The notes: generated by a model not told the origin, from the letters alone. A stretch of 64,000 nucleotides of DNA from Furfurilactobacillus siliginis (GCF_001437435.1 NZ_JQCB01000001.1:184102-248101), one strand, 5' to 3'. Counted from the first letter of the stretch, positions 24,270 to 33,584 are shown. Made by a program: numbers and translations.

Positions 24270-27200
24270 TCACAATTCGTGTTGATACCCAACCTGGCTC
24301 CGACCATCAGCACTGGCTGTCACAATCAGTTGGTCTGGAATCTGTTCCTGCAATTCAGTCACATGACTAATGATACCAATCATCCGATGTTGCCCCTCAA
24401 TCGTCTGCAAAGCTTCCATCGCCGTCTGTAGTGCATCTTCATCCAATGATCCGAACCCTTCATCAATGAACAACGCTTCAATTGCCACCGCGCCAGATTC
24501 ATTTTGAATAACTTCCCCTAGGCCAAGTGCCAAGGACAAAGCTGCAATAAAGCTTTCACCGCCGGATAGCGTGTGGACACTCCGGACTTTGCCTGCCTGG
24601 TCATCGAACACGTTGATTTCCAAACCGGTATCCGTTGCAAATGAGCCGGCACTTGCTTCCAGTTCAAACCGATAACGATTGTTCGTCAACACGCTTAAAC
24701 GGCTATTGGCTACGGTCAACACCTGTTGTAAGTACGTTTGTAAAACATACCGTTCCAGACTTAAATGTGACTTCGTTCTACCAGCAACTGTGTCGGCCAA
24801 CTCAGCAATCTGTGCTAATTGTTCGCGTTGTGCTCTACCCTCAACCAATGCAGCAGAGATACTTTCTGCCAGCTTTTGATTACTGGTCAATTGCTGACTT
24901 AAGGCATAACTGGCCGCTCTTAACGTCTCCAGCTGCGCTTGCTGTTGATCACGTTTGACAATGGTTTGTTGCACATCTGGCTTCACCTGCTTACCGATTT
25001 GGGTAGTCAATGTTGCTAGCTGTCCTTTTACCTGGGCGACTGCTGTTGTAAACACCTGCCAAGATTGCCGCCAAACGGACAGCTTAGCAAGCTGCTGGCG
25101 TCGTTCCTTAACGCTCGTCAAAGAATCTTCGCTGTCATGGTTTGTGATCACAGTCGTTAATTGTTCAGTCAGCGATGTCACGTTTGCCGTTGTTTGCGTC
25201 TTTTGTGATGCCAATTCCTGCAACTGCGTCTGTAACGTTGTGACCTGCTGTTGCGCTTGATCACGTTCCTTTGTTTGTTGACTCAGTGCTGTCGTAAATT
25301 GCGCACTAGCCTCCTGCAAAACAGTTACCTGCGTATCTACTGCCGCTAGGTCAGCAAATCCGTTCGGCAACTGCGCCAACTGATCAGTCAGCTGCGCTTG
25401 TTGCGTTGCTAACGTCACTTCAAGCGCATGCTGTTGTTCAGCAACGGCCGCTAATTGTTCAGTAAGTCGATCGATTGTGGTCGTTGTCTCCGTAATTGCG
25501 ATAGTTGTTTGCTTTTGTTTCGACACCGCCATGGAAACGGCTTGACGGGCCTGCTGAACATCGTTTTGTATTTTTTCGAAGGCAAGCTGGGCGGCTGCTA
25601 ACGTTGCGGCAGGTGTTTCAGTAAGTTTGTTAACATCTGCACACCAGTCAGCAGCCGTTTCATCATAGCGAACCTGTTGTTCTGTCACACGCTTCGTCGT
25701 TTCTGTCAATTGCGCTGTAACTTTTGTTAACTGTTCATGGCTTTGCTCCTGTGTCGCTTGTGCTTGCTTTACTTCATCTTCCGACACTAACGTTGCCACT
25801 TGAACCGCTGGTGCAGGATGTTCTGTTGAGCCGCACACTGGACACGGTTCGCCGGGTGCTAATTTAGCACTCAAACGCTGAATTTGTGAGACTGTCCATT
25901 CATGATCAATTTTAGCAAACGTCGCAATCGCATCCTGATCTTGCTGTTGCGCCTTCTGAACAGCAGCTTGTAACTGCGTCTCTTGTGTCTGCGTACCAAC
26001 TAACTGCTCATGTTGCTGCGTTAAAGCTAGTTGTGACTCAGCTAACCCATCTACTTGATGTTGCTGCTCCTGCAGAGTTAACTGCTGATGACTCACATTC
26101 CCCAACTCAGTCAAGGTTGCTTGCAACTGACTCAACTGCGTCTGTGCCGTTGTTCGACGCTGATTTAACTCAGCAGCTTGGTCTTGCAGCGTTTTAGCTT
26201 GCTGCTGTTGTTTAGTCACCACCAATTTCAGCTGATCAACTTGTGCAAATAAAGGTCGGCGGGCCGTCAAATCTGCAATTTCAGTTTGCCGTTTTTGCTC
26301 ATCTGCCTGTTGCGCCTGTAACGCTTGTTCCGCCGTTTTAGCGGTTGCTAAGGTCGTCACTGCTGCATCATGATCAGTTTGCGTGTGTTGGATTCGCTGC
26401 TCAATTTCAGTTGTCGTTGCTTTTGCACGATCCAATTCATCTAACTGTGATACCAGCGTTTGAACCCATTCCAAATCAGTAATATTTGCCTGCAGGGCAT
26501 CCATTTCTGGTTGCTGGGCTACTAACTCAGTCTGACGTTGCAAGGCCTGATCACGCTCGCTAAAGTACTGTAACAAGGTCTCCTCAGATTTAACTTGGTC
26601 GTTTAACAAATCGAGTTGCTTCTGTGCACTTGTCACCGCTTGCTGTTGCTTGGTAACTTCTGGCTGCATCGCATCATTTTGTACTGTTAGCGCACTTAAC
26701 ACATCTTGGTCATTCGCGTCTTCATCAGGTGCCTGATTATCTTGCCAATAAATTAACTGGCGTAATGCAGCCACTTCATTTTGTTTACCTTGCACACCAG
26801 CTTGAGCGGCCTTTAATTGCTCGTTTAACTTTGCTGCCCACCGTGCGTACAGAGACGTTCCAAATAGATTTGCTAATAGCTTTTGCTTGTCATTACTATC
26901 CGCCTCTAAAAACTGGCGAAACTGTCCCTGTGGTAGCAACACGATCTGCATAAACTGCGCTGCATTCAGATGGAGTAAATCCGTCACCTTTGCGTCAACA
27001 TCCCGCCGTTTCGTGAGCGTCGTTTCTTCACCATCTGCCGCAAACATCGTCAGTTCGACACTTGCTTCTTGGTCGTGAACACCAGTGCCACGCTTTTTCG
27101 CTAATGTTTGTTTAGGTTTGCGGGTAATCGTATATTGTTGTCCCAAATGCTCAAAAATAAACGTTACGACCGTTTCAGCAGTTGGTTCCGCAAAATCGGA

Positions 27201-27398
27201 ACGCATTTGATCAGGTTGTCGATCACCACCGGAGGAACGCCCAAACAATGCAAAACACATGGCATCAAAAATGGTTGTTTTTCCGGCACCGGTTTTTCCA
27301 CTAATCAAAAAGACAGGTACGTCATTAAATTCTTCAAAGTCGATTGTTTGATCACGATAAGGGCCAAAATTTTGCAAGGTTAGCTTCAATGGTCGCAT
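24270..27398 (-). CDS. sbcC: Exonuclease subunit SbcC
   Basis: ATPase and coiled-coil subunit of the SbcCD (Rad50-Mre11-like) nuclease that opens and degrades hairpin and blocked DNA ends. The 1042-residue protein has Walker A GKTGAGKTT at residues 34-42 and two very long glutamine-rich coiled coils. Between them is the zinc hook CPVCG near residue 520. The C-terminal half carries signature LSGGES near 943 and Walker B LFIDEGFGSLD near 980. It starts 2 bp after sbcD with an AAAGGAGG site. No terminator was seen between it and the reverse transcriptase unit, so read-through is possible. Confidence 0.96.
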   Translation of the reverse strand: MRPLKLTLQNFGPYRDQTIDFEEFNDVPVFLISGKTGAGKTTIFDAMCFALFGRSSGGDRQPDQMRSDFAEPTAETVVTFIFEHLGQQYTITRKPKQTLAKKRGTGVHDQEASVELTMFAADGEETTLTKRRDVDAKVTDLLHLNAAQFMQIVLLPQGQFRQFLEADSNDKQKLLANLFGTSLYARWAAKLNEQLKAAQAGVQGKQNEVAALRQLIYWQDNQAPDEDANDQDVLSALTVQNDAMQPEVTKQQQAVTSAQKQLDLLNDQVKSEETLLQYFSERDQALQRQTELVAQQPEMDALQANITDLEWVQTLVSQLDELDRAKATTTEIEQRIQHTQTDHDAAVTTLATAKTAEQALQAQQADEQKRQTEIADLTARRPLFAQVDQLKLVVTKQQQQAKTLQDQAAELNQRRTTAQTQLSQLQATLTELGNVSHQQLTLQEQQHQVDGLAESQLALTQQHEQLVGTQTQETQLQAAVQKAQQQDQDAIATFAKIDHEWTVSQIQRLSAKLAPGEPCPVCGSTEHPAPAVQVATLVSEDEVKQAQATQEQSHEQLTKVTAQLTETTKRVTEQQVRYDETAADWCADVNKLTETPAATLAAAQLAFEKIQNDVQQARQAVSMAVSKQKQTTIAITETTTTIDRLTEQLAAVAEQQHALEVTLATQQAQLTDQLAQLPNGFADLAAVDTQVTVLQEASAQFTTALSQQTKERDQAQQQVTTLQTQLQELASQKTQTTANVTSLTEQLTTVITNHDSEDSLTSVKERRQQLAKLSVWRQSWQVFTTAVAQVKGQLATLTTQIGKQVKPDVQQTIVKRDQQQAQLETLRAASYALSQQLTSNQKLAESISAALVEGRAQREQLAQIAELADTVAGRTKSHLSLERYVLQTYLQQVLTVANSRLSVLTNNRYRFELEASAGSFATDTGLEINVFDDQAGKVRSVHTLSGGESFIAALSLALGLGEVIQNESGAVAIEALFIDEGFGSLDEDALQTAMEALQTIEGQHRMIGIISHVTELQEQIPDQLIVTASADGRSQVGYQHEL

Positions 27399-27400
27399 CG

Positions 27401-28516
27401 TTAGTCCTCCTTTCGTGCATCATTTAGGCCAGTCTTTGCCCAATTAGTCTGTTGTTTTGATAACGGTTCATCATTGACATGTTCAAAAAACTTTTCCAGC
27501 AGTGTTAGTGGATCCAAGTTTGGGTTCACTTGTACTGCAGTCGGTATATCTTCACGCCCATACTTACGGTCTAAACTGACAATCCGTGGATAAACCGTTC
27601 GCAACTGATTCATCACATCAGGAATGATCGCCCGGTCGGTCAACGTTACACCATAATAATTATCGCGATCGAGCTGATCATAATAGGTCGAATCCATCAA
27701 TGTGGCAAACGCTTCGGTCCGCGTTTCGACATCCCGTAATGGCGTTATTTCCTTGTAAGTCACAGTATGTGCATCAGTATCGACAATCCAAACGCCTTTT
27801 TGTTCAGCGGCTTCAGATAGCGAGAACTTGACCGGTGAACCACTGTAACGAATCTTCTCATCATTTAAAGCGTGATGGTTGTGCAAATGTCCTAATGCCA
27901 CATAATCAAACAGCGCTAACAAATCCAGAGGCACCGCGTTTAACCCACCAACAACTACTTTCGTTTCGGATTCTGTTTGTGAACTACCAGCCGCAAAAAA
28001 GTGCGCCACGAGTACATGCTGAAAGTCCGGTTTAAAGGCTGTCTGCATCTTGGCGACAACTCGTTTCATCGCCTGCTCAACCGTGCGAATCTCAGTGTCT
28101 TCAAAGACGTTGCGTGCCTGCCATGGTTCAAAGTATGGCAGCAAAAAGAATTGAGTACCGTTCATTTCCACTGGCTCAAAGGCGTTTGCTAACTCCGTAT
28201 TTAAGAAGTAATTTGTCGCACTATACCATTCACTGCCCGTATGCAATCGAGTCGCGCTATCATGGTTGCCACTGATTGCTAACACTGGGAACTTCCGATC
28301 TAGATTCAGGTCAACCAGCATATGATTCAATTGGTGCACGCTGTCCTCACTTGGCATGGCACGATCATATAGGTCACCCGCAATCACGACGGCATCAACC
28401 TTTTCATCTGTCGCAATTTGAACAATTTGCTGATAGGCATCATCTTGTTCTTCAGTGAGTTCAAAGCCATGCAATTTCTTACCGATATGCCAGTCGGCGG
28501 TATGCAAAAATTTCAT
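27401..28516 (-). CDS. sbcD: Exonuclease subunit SbcD
   Basis: Metallophosphoesterase (Mre11-like) nuclease subunit that pairs with SbcC. The five phosphoesterase motifs are in place: DWHIGKKLHG near residue 8, GDLYDRAMPS near 47, GNHDS near 83, a His in VAHFFAAG, and GHLHNHH near 210. At 371 residues it has the normal length. The ATG has AGGAG. First gene of the sbcDC operon. Confidence 0.96.
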   Translation of the reverse strand: MKFLHTADWHIGKKLHGFELTEEQDDAYQQIVQIATDEKVDAVVIAGDLYDRAMPSEDSVHQLNHMLVDLNLDRKFPVLAISGNHDSATRLHTGSEWYSATNYFLNTELANAFEPVEMNGTQFFLLPYFEPWQARNVFEDTEIRTVEQAMKRVVAKMQTAFKPDFQHVLVAHFFAAGSSQTESETKVVVGGLNAVPLDLLALFDYVALGHLHNHHALNDEKIRYSGSPVKFSLSEAAEQKGVWIVDTDAHTVTYKEITPLRDVETRTEAFATLMDSTYYDQLDRDNYYGVTLTDRAIIPDVMNQLRTVYPRIVSLDRKYGREDIPTAVQVNPNLDPLTLLEKFFEHVNDEPLSKQQTNWAKTGLNDARKED

Positions 28517-28631
28517 TTTCTTCTCCTGCTAGCTACGTCATTACAAATACATACGCAACTAACATTTCTTTTAATTCAGATTAATAGCTTAATTATAGTG
28601 AACTACGCAATGATAACCAACCATCACAAAT

Positions 28632-28647
28632 TGTTTCACATGAAACA
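28632..28647. promoter_or_regulatory. parS-like site 4
   Basis: TGTTTCACATGAAACA, 15 of 16 identical to the parS consensus and itself nearly palindromic. It lies between sbcD and the hairpin at 28651. Confidence 0.72.
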
Positions 28648-28650
28648 AAA

Positions 28651-28690
28651 GAGTTTGGGACATAAGTTATCTTGTCCCAAACTCATTTTT
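28651..28690 (+). terminator. GGGACA-type hairpin of the composite repeat
   Basis: GAGTTTGGGACA pairs with TGTCCCAAACTC, followed by ATTTTT on the plus strand. The linker at 28691-28716 joins it to repeat copy 4. Together with parS site 4 this fills the 323-bp gap between sbcD and the MFS gene. Confidence 0.7.
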
Positions 28691-28716
28691 GATTCACGAA
28701 CTTAAATAGTAAAAAC

Positions 28717-28826
28717 GTGGGATAAAAGTCAAGTCGCTGTGCAGACTACGAACAACCTACCGGATTGAAGACCAATCCGGTAGGCTGTTCTAGGTCTTGC
28801 TCACGACTTCCCGACTTTTGTCCCAC
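28717..28826 (+). repeat. Long-hairpin intergenic repeat, copy 4 (best preserved)
   Basis: Folds almost completely on itself. The outer arms are GTGGGATAAAAGTC with GACTTTTGTCCCAC. Next come AAGTCG/CGACTT, AGACTA/TAGGTCT, and a perfect inner stem from GAACA and CCTACCGGATTG to CAATCCGGTAGG and TGTTC around AAGAC. The unpaired CTGTGC and TGCTCA sides are conserved between copies. Confidence 0.92.
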
Positions 28827-28839
28827 TCTCTTCAAATTT

Positions 28840-30204
28840 TTAAATAGATGCCTCGCCAATGTTTCGACTCACATACTTAAGTTCAACAATTGGATACAAC
28901 ATCAACAATCCTAAGAAAATGAAGCCACATTCATAAGCAGTTGCGACGGTAACCACGCGCGTCAGTAATGCGACAATCACCGTGATCAAGGAAACACCCA
29001 GCCCTTGCGCCAACGTCATGATGACCGCTGTCAGTGTGTTAGCACTGTTACGTTCATTCAGTGGTACGTCAACGAAATTCAATCCGTTATACGCCGTCAG
29101 TGCCAGCGAACGGCCGACTCCAGAGATAAACGCTAAGACCATAATCATGATTGGCCACGTGGTTTGATGCACCATAGCAAAGCTAACTGAGCTCCCTAAC
29201 ACCAATAAAAACGCCAATAAGAGTGCGCCGCGATACCGTAGCTTCGTAATGATTGCTGTCGTGAAAGGCTTGATGCCAATATTTCCTAAGAAAATAAAGA
29301 TTACATAGCCGCCTGCCTTAACCGGTGACCATTGGAAAATCGTTTGTAGATACACCGTCATCAAATATGGCATCGCCCCAACTGATAGCCACAATACACC
29401 ACCGCCGGATTGTGCAATCCGAAATGATTCAATTTTAAGGGCTGTAACTGCAAATAATGGTGCCGCAACCGTGCGCAAGTGACGATAAGCAACTGCCACT
29501 AGCACGCCGCCGAGGATAATGCATAAACCAGCCCATAGCCATTCGCGCTGACCATGCGTGGCTAACTCTGCTCCGGCTAAAATTAAACCAGAAGCGCCAG
29601 CAATTTCAAAAAATCCTAGCAGATCAAATGATTGACTAGCCTTGTCAGTTCCGTCATTTTCAACCAGAAAGATCCCAATTAAAATAATCACAATTCCGAT
29701 CGGTAAATTAATTAAGAAAATCCACCGCCAGTTCCACCAGGTCACAATCAAACCACCAATAACAGGCGCAATGGCTGGTGCCAACAAAGCCGGCCACACC
29801 AGGTAACTAGTCAGCTGCAACAAACGTGACGCAGGGGCCTTCTCCAACACAATCAAACGTGCTGTCGGCGTCATCATTGCACCAGACATCCCCTGTAATA
29901 CACGCATCGTCAGTAAAACGCCAAAGGAAGGCGCTAATGCACTACCTAATGAACTAACTGTGAATAATGCGACTGCCACCAACCAAATGCGCTTCTTTCC
30001 AAATCGATTCGCGAGCCAACCGCTTAATGGAATAAAAATTGCGACTGTAATTAGATAGATACTAACTAACAAAGCTGCAGTAGCCGAGCCAGTTTTAAAG
30101 TACTTAGCCATGCTTGGCAGTGCTGTGGTGACAATCGTGCCGTCCATAATTTCCATGAAAAGGCTGGCTGCCATCAACAGTGCCACTTTAATTTCTTTAG
30201 TCAT
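28840..30204 (-). CDS. MFS drug exporter, DHA2 (EmrB/QacA) type
   Basis: A 454-residue membrane protein with about 14 hydrophobic segments, the DHA2 number. It has motif A GWLANRFGKKRIW between segments 2 and 3, the N-terminal MDGTIVTTALP block typical of QacA/EmrB proteins (motif D1), and a motif-C-like APAIAPVIGG near residue 146. It overlaps the PadR gene by 8 bp and so is in its operon, which indicates repression relieved by a toxic compound. The compound is unknown. Confidence 0.93.
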   Translation of the reverse strand: MTKEIKVALLMAASLFMEIMDGTIVTTALPSMAKYFKTGSATAALLVSIYLITVAIFIPLSGWLANRFGKKRIWLVAVALFTVSSLGSALAPSFGVLLTMRVLQGMSGAMMTPTARLIVLEKAPASRLLQLTSYLVWPALLAPAIAPVIGGLIVTWWNWRWIFLINLPIGIVIILIGIFLVENDGTDKASQSFDLLGFFEIAGASGLILAGAELATHGQREWLWAGLCIILGGVLVAVAYRHLRTVAAPLFAVTALKIESFRIAQSGGGVLWLSVGAMPYLMTVYLQTIFQWSPVKAGGYVIFIFLGNIGIKPFTTAIITKLRYRGALLLAFLLVLGSSVSFAMVHQTTWPIMIMVLAFISGVGRSLALTAYNGLNFVDVPLNERNSANTLTAVIMTLAQGLGVSLITVIVALLTRVVTVATAYECGFIFLGLLMLYPIVELKYVSRNIGEASI

Positions 30205-30742
30205 ATGTTTTAAAATCGACTCCCTTAGTCAGTATTGTTTGAAAGTTTTCTGCCCAGTCTCTGGCAACTTGTGCTTGCTGCAAACGTAATTGCATTTTTT
30301 GCGCAGCATACCAGTGATCTTTTGCCACACGTGCTTGCAAGTCAGCAATCTGTGTCTTTGCATCAGCAATTGCCGCCGCCTGCTCTTCAATGTACAAATC
30401 CAATTGTGAAAGTTGTTCAGGTAACGTTAAATGTTGCATTGCATCCAACTTGATCTGATAAATATCCTCAGTGTGTGCACCGTCCGGTACTGGTGCTTGC
30501 ATCAACTCAAGAAAATGCTTAGTCCCGGCTTCAGTAATGGTCGCCATCTTCGTTCGTTTAGCATCATCGCTGTCAGCAAGCTCGATATAGTTTGCCGCCG
30601 CCAGCTTATCAAGTAGCGGATAAACGACGCCAAAGCTAATTTTGCGGTGCCGGCCCAACGATAGTTCCATTGATTTGCGCAGGCCATACCCAGACTTAGA
30701 GCCTTCCATCAACTCACCGAGTACATACAATTCATTCATCAT
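30197..30742 (-). CDS. PadR-family transcriptional regulator
   Basis: A 181-residue regulator: an N-terminal winged helix (residues 1-80, SGYGLRKSMEL and SFGVVYPLLDKLAAANYIE) and a C-terminal coiled-coil dimerisation domain rich in Ala, Gln and Leu (Vir_act_alpha_C type). The ATG has AGAGG. It is translated first, with the exporter overlapping its end, and two ATATCT-N3-AGAT[AG]T palindromes lie directly upstream. Autoregulation of the padR-exporter operon follows. Confidence 0.92.
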   Translation of the reverse strand: MMNELYVLGELMEGSKSGYGLRKSMELSLGRHRKISFGVVYPLLDKLAAANYIELADSDDAKRTKMATITEAGTKHFLELMQAPVPDGAHTEDIYQIKLDAMQHLTLPEQLSQLDLYIEEQAAAIADAKTQIADLQARVAKDHWYAAQKMQLRLQQAQVARDWAENFQTILTKGVDFKTYD

Positions 30743-30758
30743 CGGTCGATTTCCTCTT

Positions 30759-30797
30759 ATATCTTTTAGATGTAATTATCTTATATCTAAAAGATAT
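30759..30797. promoter_or_regulatory. Twin PadR operator
   Basis: Two inverted repeats of the form ATATCT-N3-AGATRT: 30759-30773 and 30783-30797, with centres 24 bp apart. They are immediately upstream of the padR ribosome binding site. Confidence 0.7.
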
Positions 30798-30823
30798 ACT
30801 ATGCAACCCCATAAATATAAAAA

Positions 30824-30947
30824 GAAGAGCTTGGGACAAAAGTCAAGTCGCTGTACAGACTACGAACAACCTACCGGATTGAAGACCAATCCGTACGGCA
30901 GTTCTAGGTCTTCCTCACGGCTTCCCGACTTTTGTCCCAAACTCTTC
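30824..30947 (+). repeat. Long-hairpin intergenic repeat, copy 5
   Basis: Outer arms extend to AAGAGCTTGGGACAAAAGTC and GACTTTTGTCCCAAACTCTT. Inner blocks CTGTACAGACTACGAACA and TAGGTCTTCCTCACGG match copy 4. This copy lacks the linker and separate short hairpin, and its own outer stem plus the TTTT at its end can act as terminator for neighbouring genes. Confidence 0.9.
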
Positions 30948-30959
30948 TCTTTTAATATC

Positions 30960-31490
30960 TTACTTTGACTGTGCTTCATACCGTGCAATCACATCATCAC
31001 AGGCCGCCAACGTTGCTGCTCGTGTCGGCATTTCTGGATAAAAGATTGGTTCATGATCCTGATCGCGTGGCTTCACCTGGTTCACACCATAAGCAACGCT
31101 GTTAGCAGGCACGTCTTTCGTAATGATGGCGCCAGTGCCAATGATGCTATTGTCACCAATTACAATTGGTCCAACGACCTTAGCACCATCAGCAATCACA
31201 ACGTGTTTCCCAATTACGGGATTACCAAGGTTCTCCCATTTCTCAATTGCCTTATTATAAGTTTGATTTGCCCCCACCGTCACATTTTGGAAAATGACAA
31301 CGCCAGCGCTCACTTTGGCAGCAGCAATCGTACAGCCTTTACCATTGTGAGCAAACTGCACCGTGGGATCAATTTCAACACACACAATTTCGCAGTTATA
31401 GAGTTGTTGTAATAAGTCAGCTGCGACCTGCCGTGCATCTGCGTCTTCGGAAAAGCAATTCAGTTTCATTAAAGTTTTAAAATCAGTCAT
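30960..31490 (-). CDS. Hexapeptide-repeat acetyltransferase, serine acetyltransferase-like
   Basis: A 176-residue left-handed beta-helix protein. Imperfect hexapeptide repeats run from about residue 60 (GCTIAAAKVSAGVVIFQNVTVG) to 140 (IGKHVVIADGAKVVGPIVIGDNSIIGTGAIITKDVP). It resembles the short CysE-like proteins of lactobacilli, which would acetylate serine for cysteine synthesis, but it lacks the full N-terminal helical domain of CysE, so maltose/galactoside-type acetyltransfer remains possible. The ATG at 31490 has AAAGGAG located inside the upstream gene, which it overlaps by 8 bp. Confidence 0.8.
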   Translation of the reverse strand: MTDFKTLMKLNCFSEDADARQVAADLLQQLYNCEIVCVEIDPTVQFAHNGKGCTIAAAKVSAGVVIFQNVTVGANQTYNKAIEKWENLGNPVIGKHVVIADGAKVVGPIVIGDNSIIGTGAIITKDVPANSVAYGVNQVKPRDQDHEPIFYPEMPTRAATLAACDDVIARYEAQSK

Positions 31491-32406
31491 TAATAGTCTC
31501 CTTTGATGTAAGTGTGACAAGAACCCGGCCCCGACTATGAGACATCTTCGCGTAACGCTGCGCTTCTTTGACCTGCGTAAACAAAAACTGACGATCTACT
31601 GGAATCACTAACTCATGTGCAGCAATTTGACAAATAAACTGCCGGTAACCGGCTGCGTTAAATTCCTCATGGACAAATGTTAAATTATCAATGACATCAG
31701 ATTCTGTCAGCGCAATCGAAATAACCGGTACTGCCGGCATCCATGTCCTCAATCGTTGTAATAATTCTTCGCTCCCGGCGAGATCAATCACAACAGTCGT
31801 CTCCGTTAACACAGGTAGGCTAGTGACGGTGTAGCACACATCAGTTGGGCGTTGCTGCCGAAAGTATGCCTGACTAGCCGACGACACGATTGGCCAAATA
31901 TGTCCGCTAAAATCGCTCAGTTGCTGCAGGAGAACCAAGCCGATAACTGAATTAGCACCTGTGATCACCACATTATTAACAGCACGTTCGTGAATTGCTT
32001 GAACAAGTGTCAGGGCGGTTCCTGGGCCAGCCGTCAATGCCGCGGCCTGCTCGTCGCTAACTGCATCGGGTAATGGAAATACAAACTCCCGCTGGGTCAT
32101 CACGACATACTCACTGTATGAGCCTTTCGGGTTCATGATTAAAACACGCCGGTTCATCAACGCCTGATCTTGTTGTTCGCCAACCTCAACGACCCGACCA
32201 ACACCGCCAATTCCAATCGTTCGTGGTAATTTTGCGGCCGCTTCAGCCGTTGCATGTGGATCAAGTTCCCGTTTCCAGTCAGATGGCACAACTGGCAACA
32301 TGGTCATCTTGATCAAAATCCCATTAACTGGCACTATTGGCCGCGCAATCTCTGCAAGCGCTAAACCATCAATGCCCGAGAAATCCGTTTGATAAATTGT
32401 CTTCAT
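31483..32406 (-). CDS. Medium-chain dehydrogenase/quinone reductase-like protein
   Basis: A 307-residue MDR-superfamily oxidoreductase without the structural-zinc cysteines. It has the catalytic-domain VPSDWKREL and IGIGGVGRVVEVG blocks and a weak nucleotide-binding ITGANSVIGLVLLQQL near residue 150. Such proteins reduce enones or quinones with NADPH. It shares an operon with the acetyltransferase and is divergent from a TetR regulator across direct-repeat operators. The ATG has AAAGGAG. Confidence 0.85.
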   Translation of the reverse strand: MKTIYQTDFSGIDGLALAEIARPIVPVNGILIKMTMLPVVPSDWKRELDPHATAEAAAKLPRTIGIGGVGRVVEVGEQQDQALMNRRVLIMNPKGSYSEYVVMTQREFVFPLPDAVSDEQAAALTAGPGTALTLVQAIHERAVNNVVITGANSVIGLVLLQQLSDFSGHIWPIVSSASQAYFRQQRPTDVCYTVTSLPVLTETTVVIDLAGSEELLQRLRTWMPAVPVISIALTESDVIDNLTFVHEEFNAAGYRQFICQIAAHELVIPVDRQFLFTQVKEAQRYAKMSHSRGRVLVTLTSKETIND

Positions 32407-32445
32407 TCGTTACTCCTTTAGTTACACGTTGTATTTATGTTAGGA

Positions 32446-32492
32446 ACTATACGCCTCTATTTACAGATTGACAACTTTTTATTTACCGATTG
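32446..32492. promoter_or_regulatory. Divergent promoter with direct-repeat operator
   Basis: Minus-strand promoter TTGTCA, 17 bp, TATAGT (32446-32474) for the dehydrogenase. Two direct repeats ATTTACAGATTG (32459-32470) and ATTTACCGATTG (32481-32492), spaced by 22 bp or about two helical turns, overlap it and are the best candidates for TetR binding. An extended -10 TGCTATAAT at 32523-32531 probably serves the tetR gene. Confidence 0.65.
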
Positions 32493-32561
32493 TACTTATA
32501 ATCAAAGCAAACGGTTCTTTTATGCTATAATGACGGCATTACTTTACTGGAGAAAGCACTC

Positions 32562-33149
32562 ATGACCGAAAAAAAAAGAGCCCCACGGAAGACGACCGCT
32601 GAGCTCACTCATAATATTTTTAAAGCTGCTATCGATATTTTAGATAATGACGGCTATGAAAAGGTTACCTTTAATAATATCGCGCGGGCCGCACAAACCG
32701 GGCGTCCCGTCCTCTACCGTCGCTGGCAATCTGCTTTTGAATTACTATTAGACGCTGAAGATTACTTCGATGATACTGAAATAAATGACTTTTCAGAACT
32801 TGATTTCACTGGCAAATCCTTGCGAGAGAATCTGATTACGAGCCTCGCACACTTTGACAGTTCCCGCCAATTCTTACGGGCTGTCTTAATTGAGCTTGGT
32901 AATGATAATCCAGCAGTTCACAATTACTTTGCCGAGTTACATCGGCAACAACTGTACATTATGGAACGCATCATTAGCCAGGCACAATTAGCTGGTGAAC
33001 TACACCATACAGTGACGGATAACGTTAAGCTGCTGCCATTTAACCTCTTGCTTTATCAAGCAATGGTTGACCAACAGGACGTTTCAGCCGACTTTGTCAC
33101 CCACATGGTCGACACCATCGTGTTACCTGCCATCATGGCACAACAATAA
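32562..33149 (+). CDS. TetR-family transcriptional regulator
   Basis: A 195-residue TetR protein. The N-terminal helix-turn-helix (residues 15-60) reads AAIDILDNDGYEKVTFNNIARAAQTGRPVLYRRW, with the Arg/Trp pattern of the TetR_N domain. The C-terminal ligand domain is not classifiable. A lysine/arginine-rich N-terminus (MTEKKRAPRK) precedes it. Divergent from the dehydrogenase-acetyltransferase operon, which it likely represses, and 19 bp ahead of a deformylase-like gene that may be co-transcribed. Confidence 0.92.
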   Translation: MTEKKRAPRKTTAELTHNIFKAAIDILDNDGYEKVTFNNIARAAQTGRPVLYRRWQSAFELLLDAEDYFDDTEINDFSELDFTGKSLRENLITSLAHFDSSRQFLRAVLIELGNDNPAVHNYFAELHRQQLYIMERIISQAQLAGELHHTVTDNVKLLPFNLLLYQAMVDQQDVSADFVTHMVDTIVLPAIMAQQ

Positions 33150-33167
33150 CCTTGCAAGGAGCATTTC

Positions 33168-33578
33168 ATGATTAAATCGATTAACCATAACCTGACAAGC
33201 TTAAAGAAGCCATCAACACCGGCGACCAAAGCAGACCTAGCAACAGCCACCAACCTTCTCGATACGCTAAAGGCACACCAAGCGGAATGTGTCGGCATGG
33301 CAGCCAACATGATTGGCGTTCACAAACGAATTATCGTCGCACAAATCGGTCCGTTCGCACTCGCCATGATCAACCCAAAGATTACAGCACAACACGATCC
33401 GTACCAAACGACAGAGGGGTGCCTATCATTAACTGGTCACCGCCTTACTAACCGTTTTAAAACGATTACCGTATCTTATCTAGATCAAAACTTCAAAACG
33501 CACACCGGTGACTTCAGTGACTTTGCGGCACAAATCATTCAGCACGAAATTGATCACTGCAACGGGATCCTCATTTAG
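33168..33578 (+). CDS. Peptide deformylase-like protein (short form)
   Basis: A 136-residue member of the deformylase fold, predicted to remove formyl groups from N-termini. Metal-binding motifs are intact: Cys in EGCLSL and HEIDH near the C-terminus. Motif 1 reads GMAANMIG, with Met where Gln is usual (GLAAPQIG); this variant is common in the short second deformylases of Firmicutes. It is shorter than a housekeeping Def (about 185 residues), so a secondary or specialised role is likely. The ATG has CAAGGAG. It follows tetR with a 19-bp gap and ends in a strong terminator. Confidence 0.85.
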   Translation: MIKSINHNLTSLKKPSTPATKADLATATNLLDTLKAHQAECVGMAANMIGVHKRIIVAQIGPFALAMINPKITAQHDPYQTTEGCLSLTGHRLTNRFKTITVSYLDQNFKTHTGDFSDFAAQIIQHEIDHCNGILI

Positions 33579-33584
33579 TTTATA

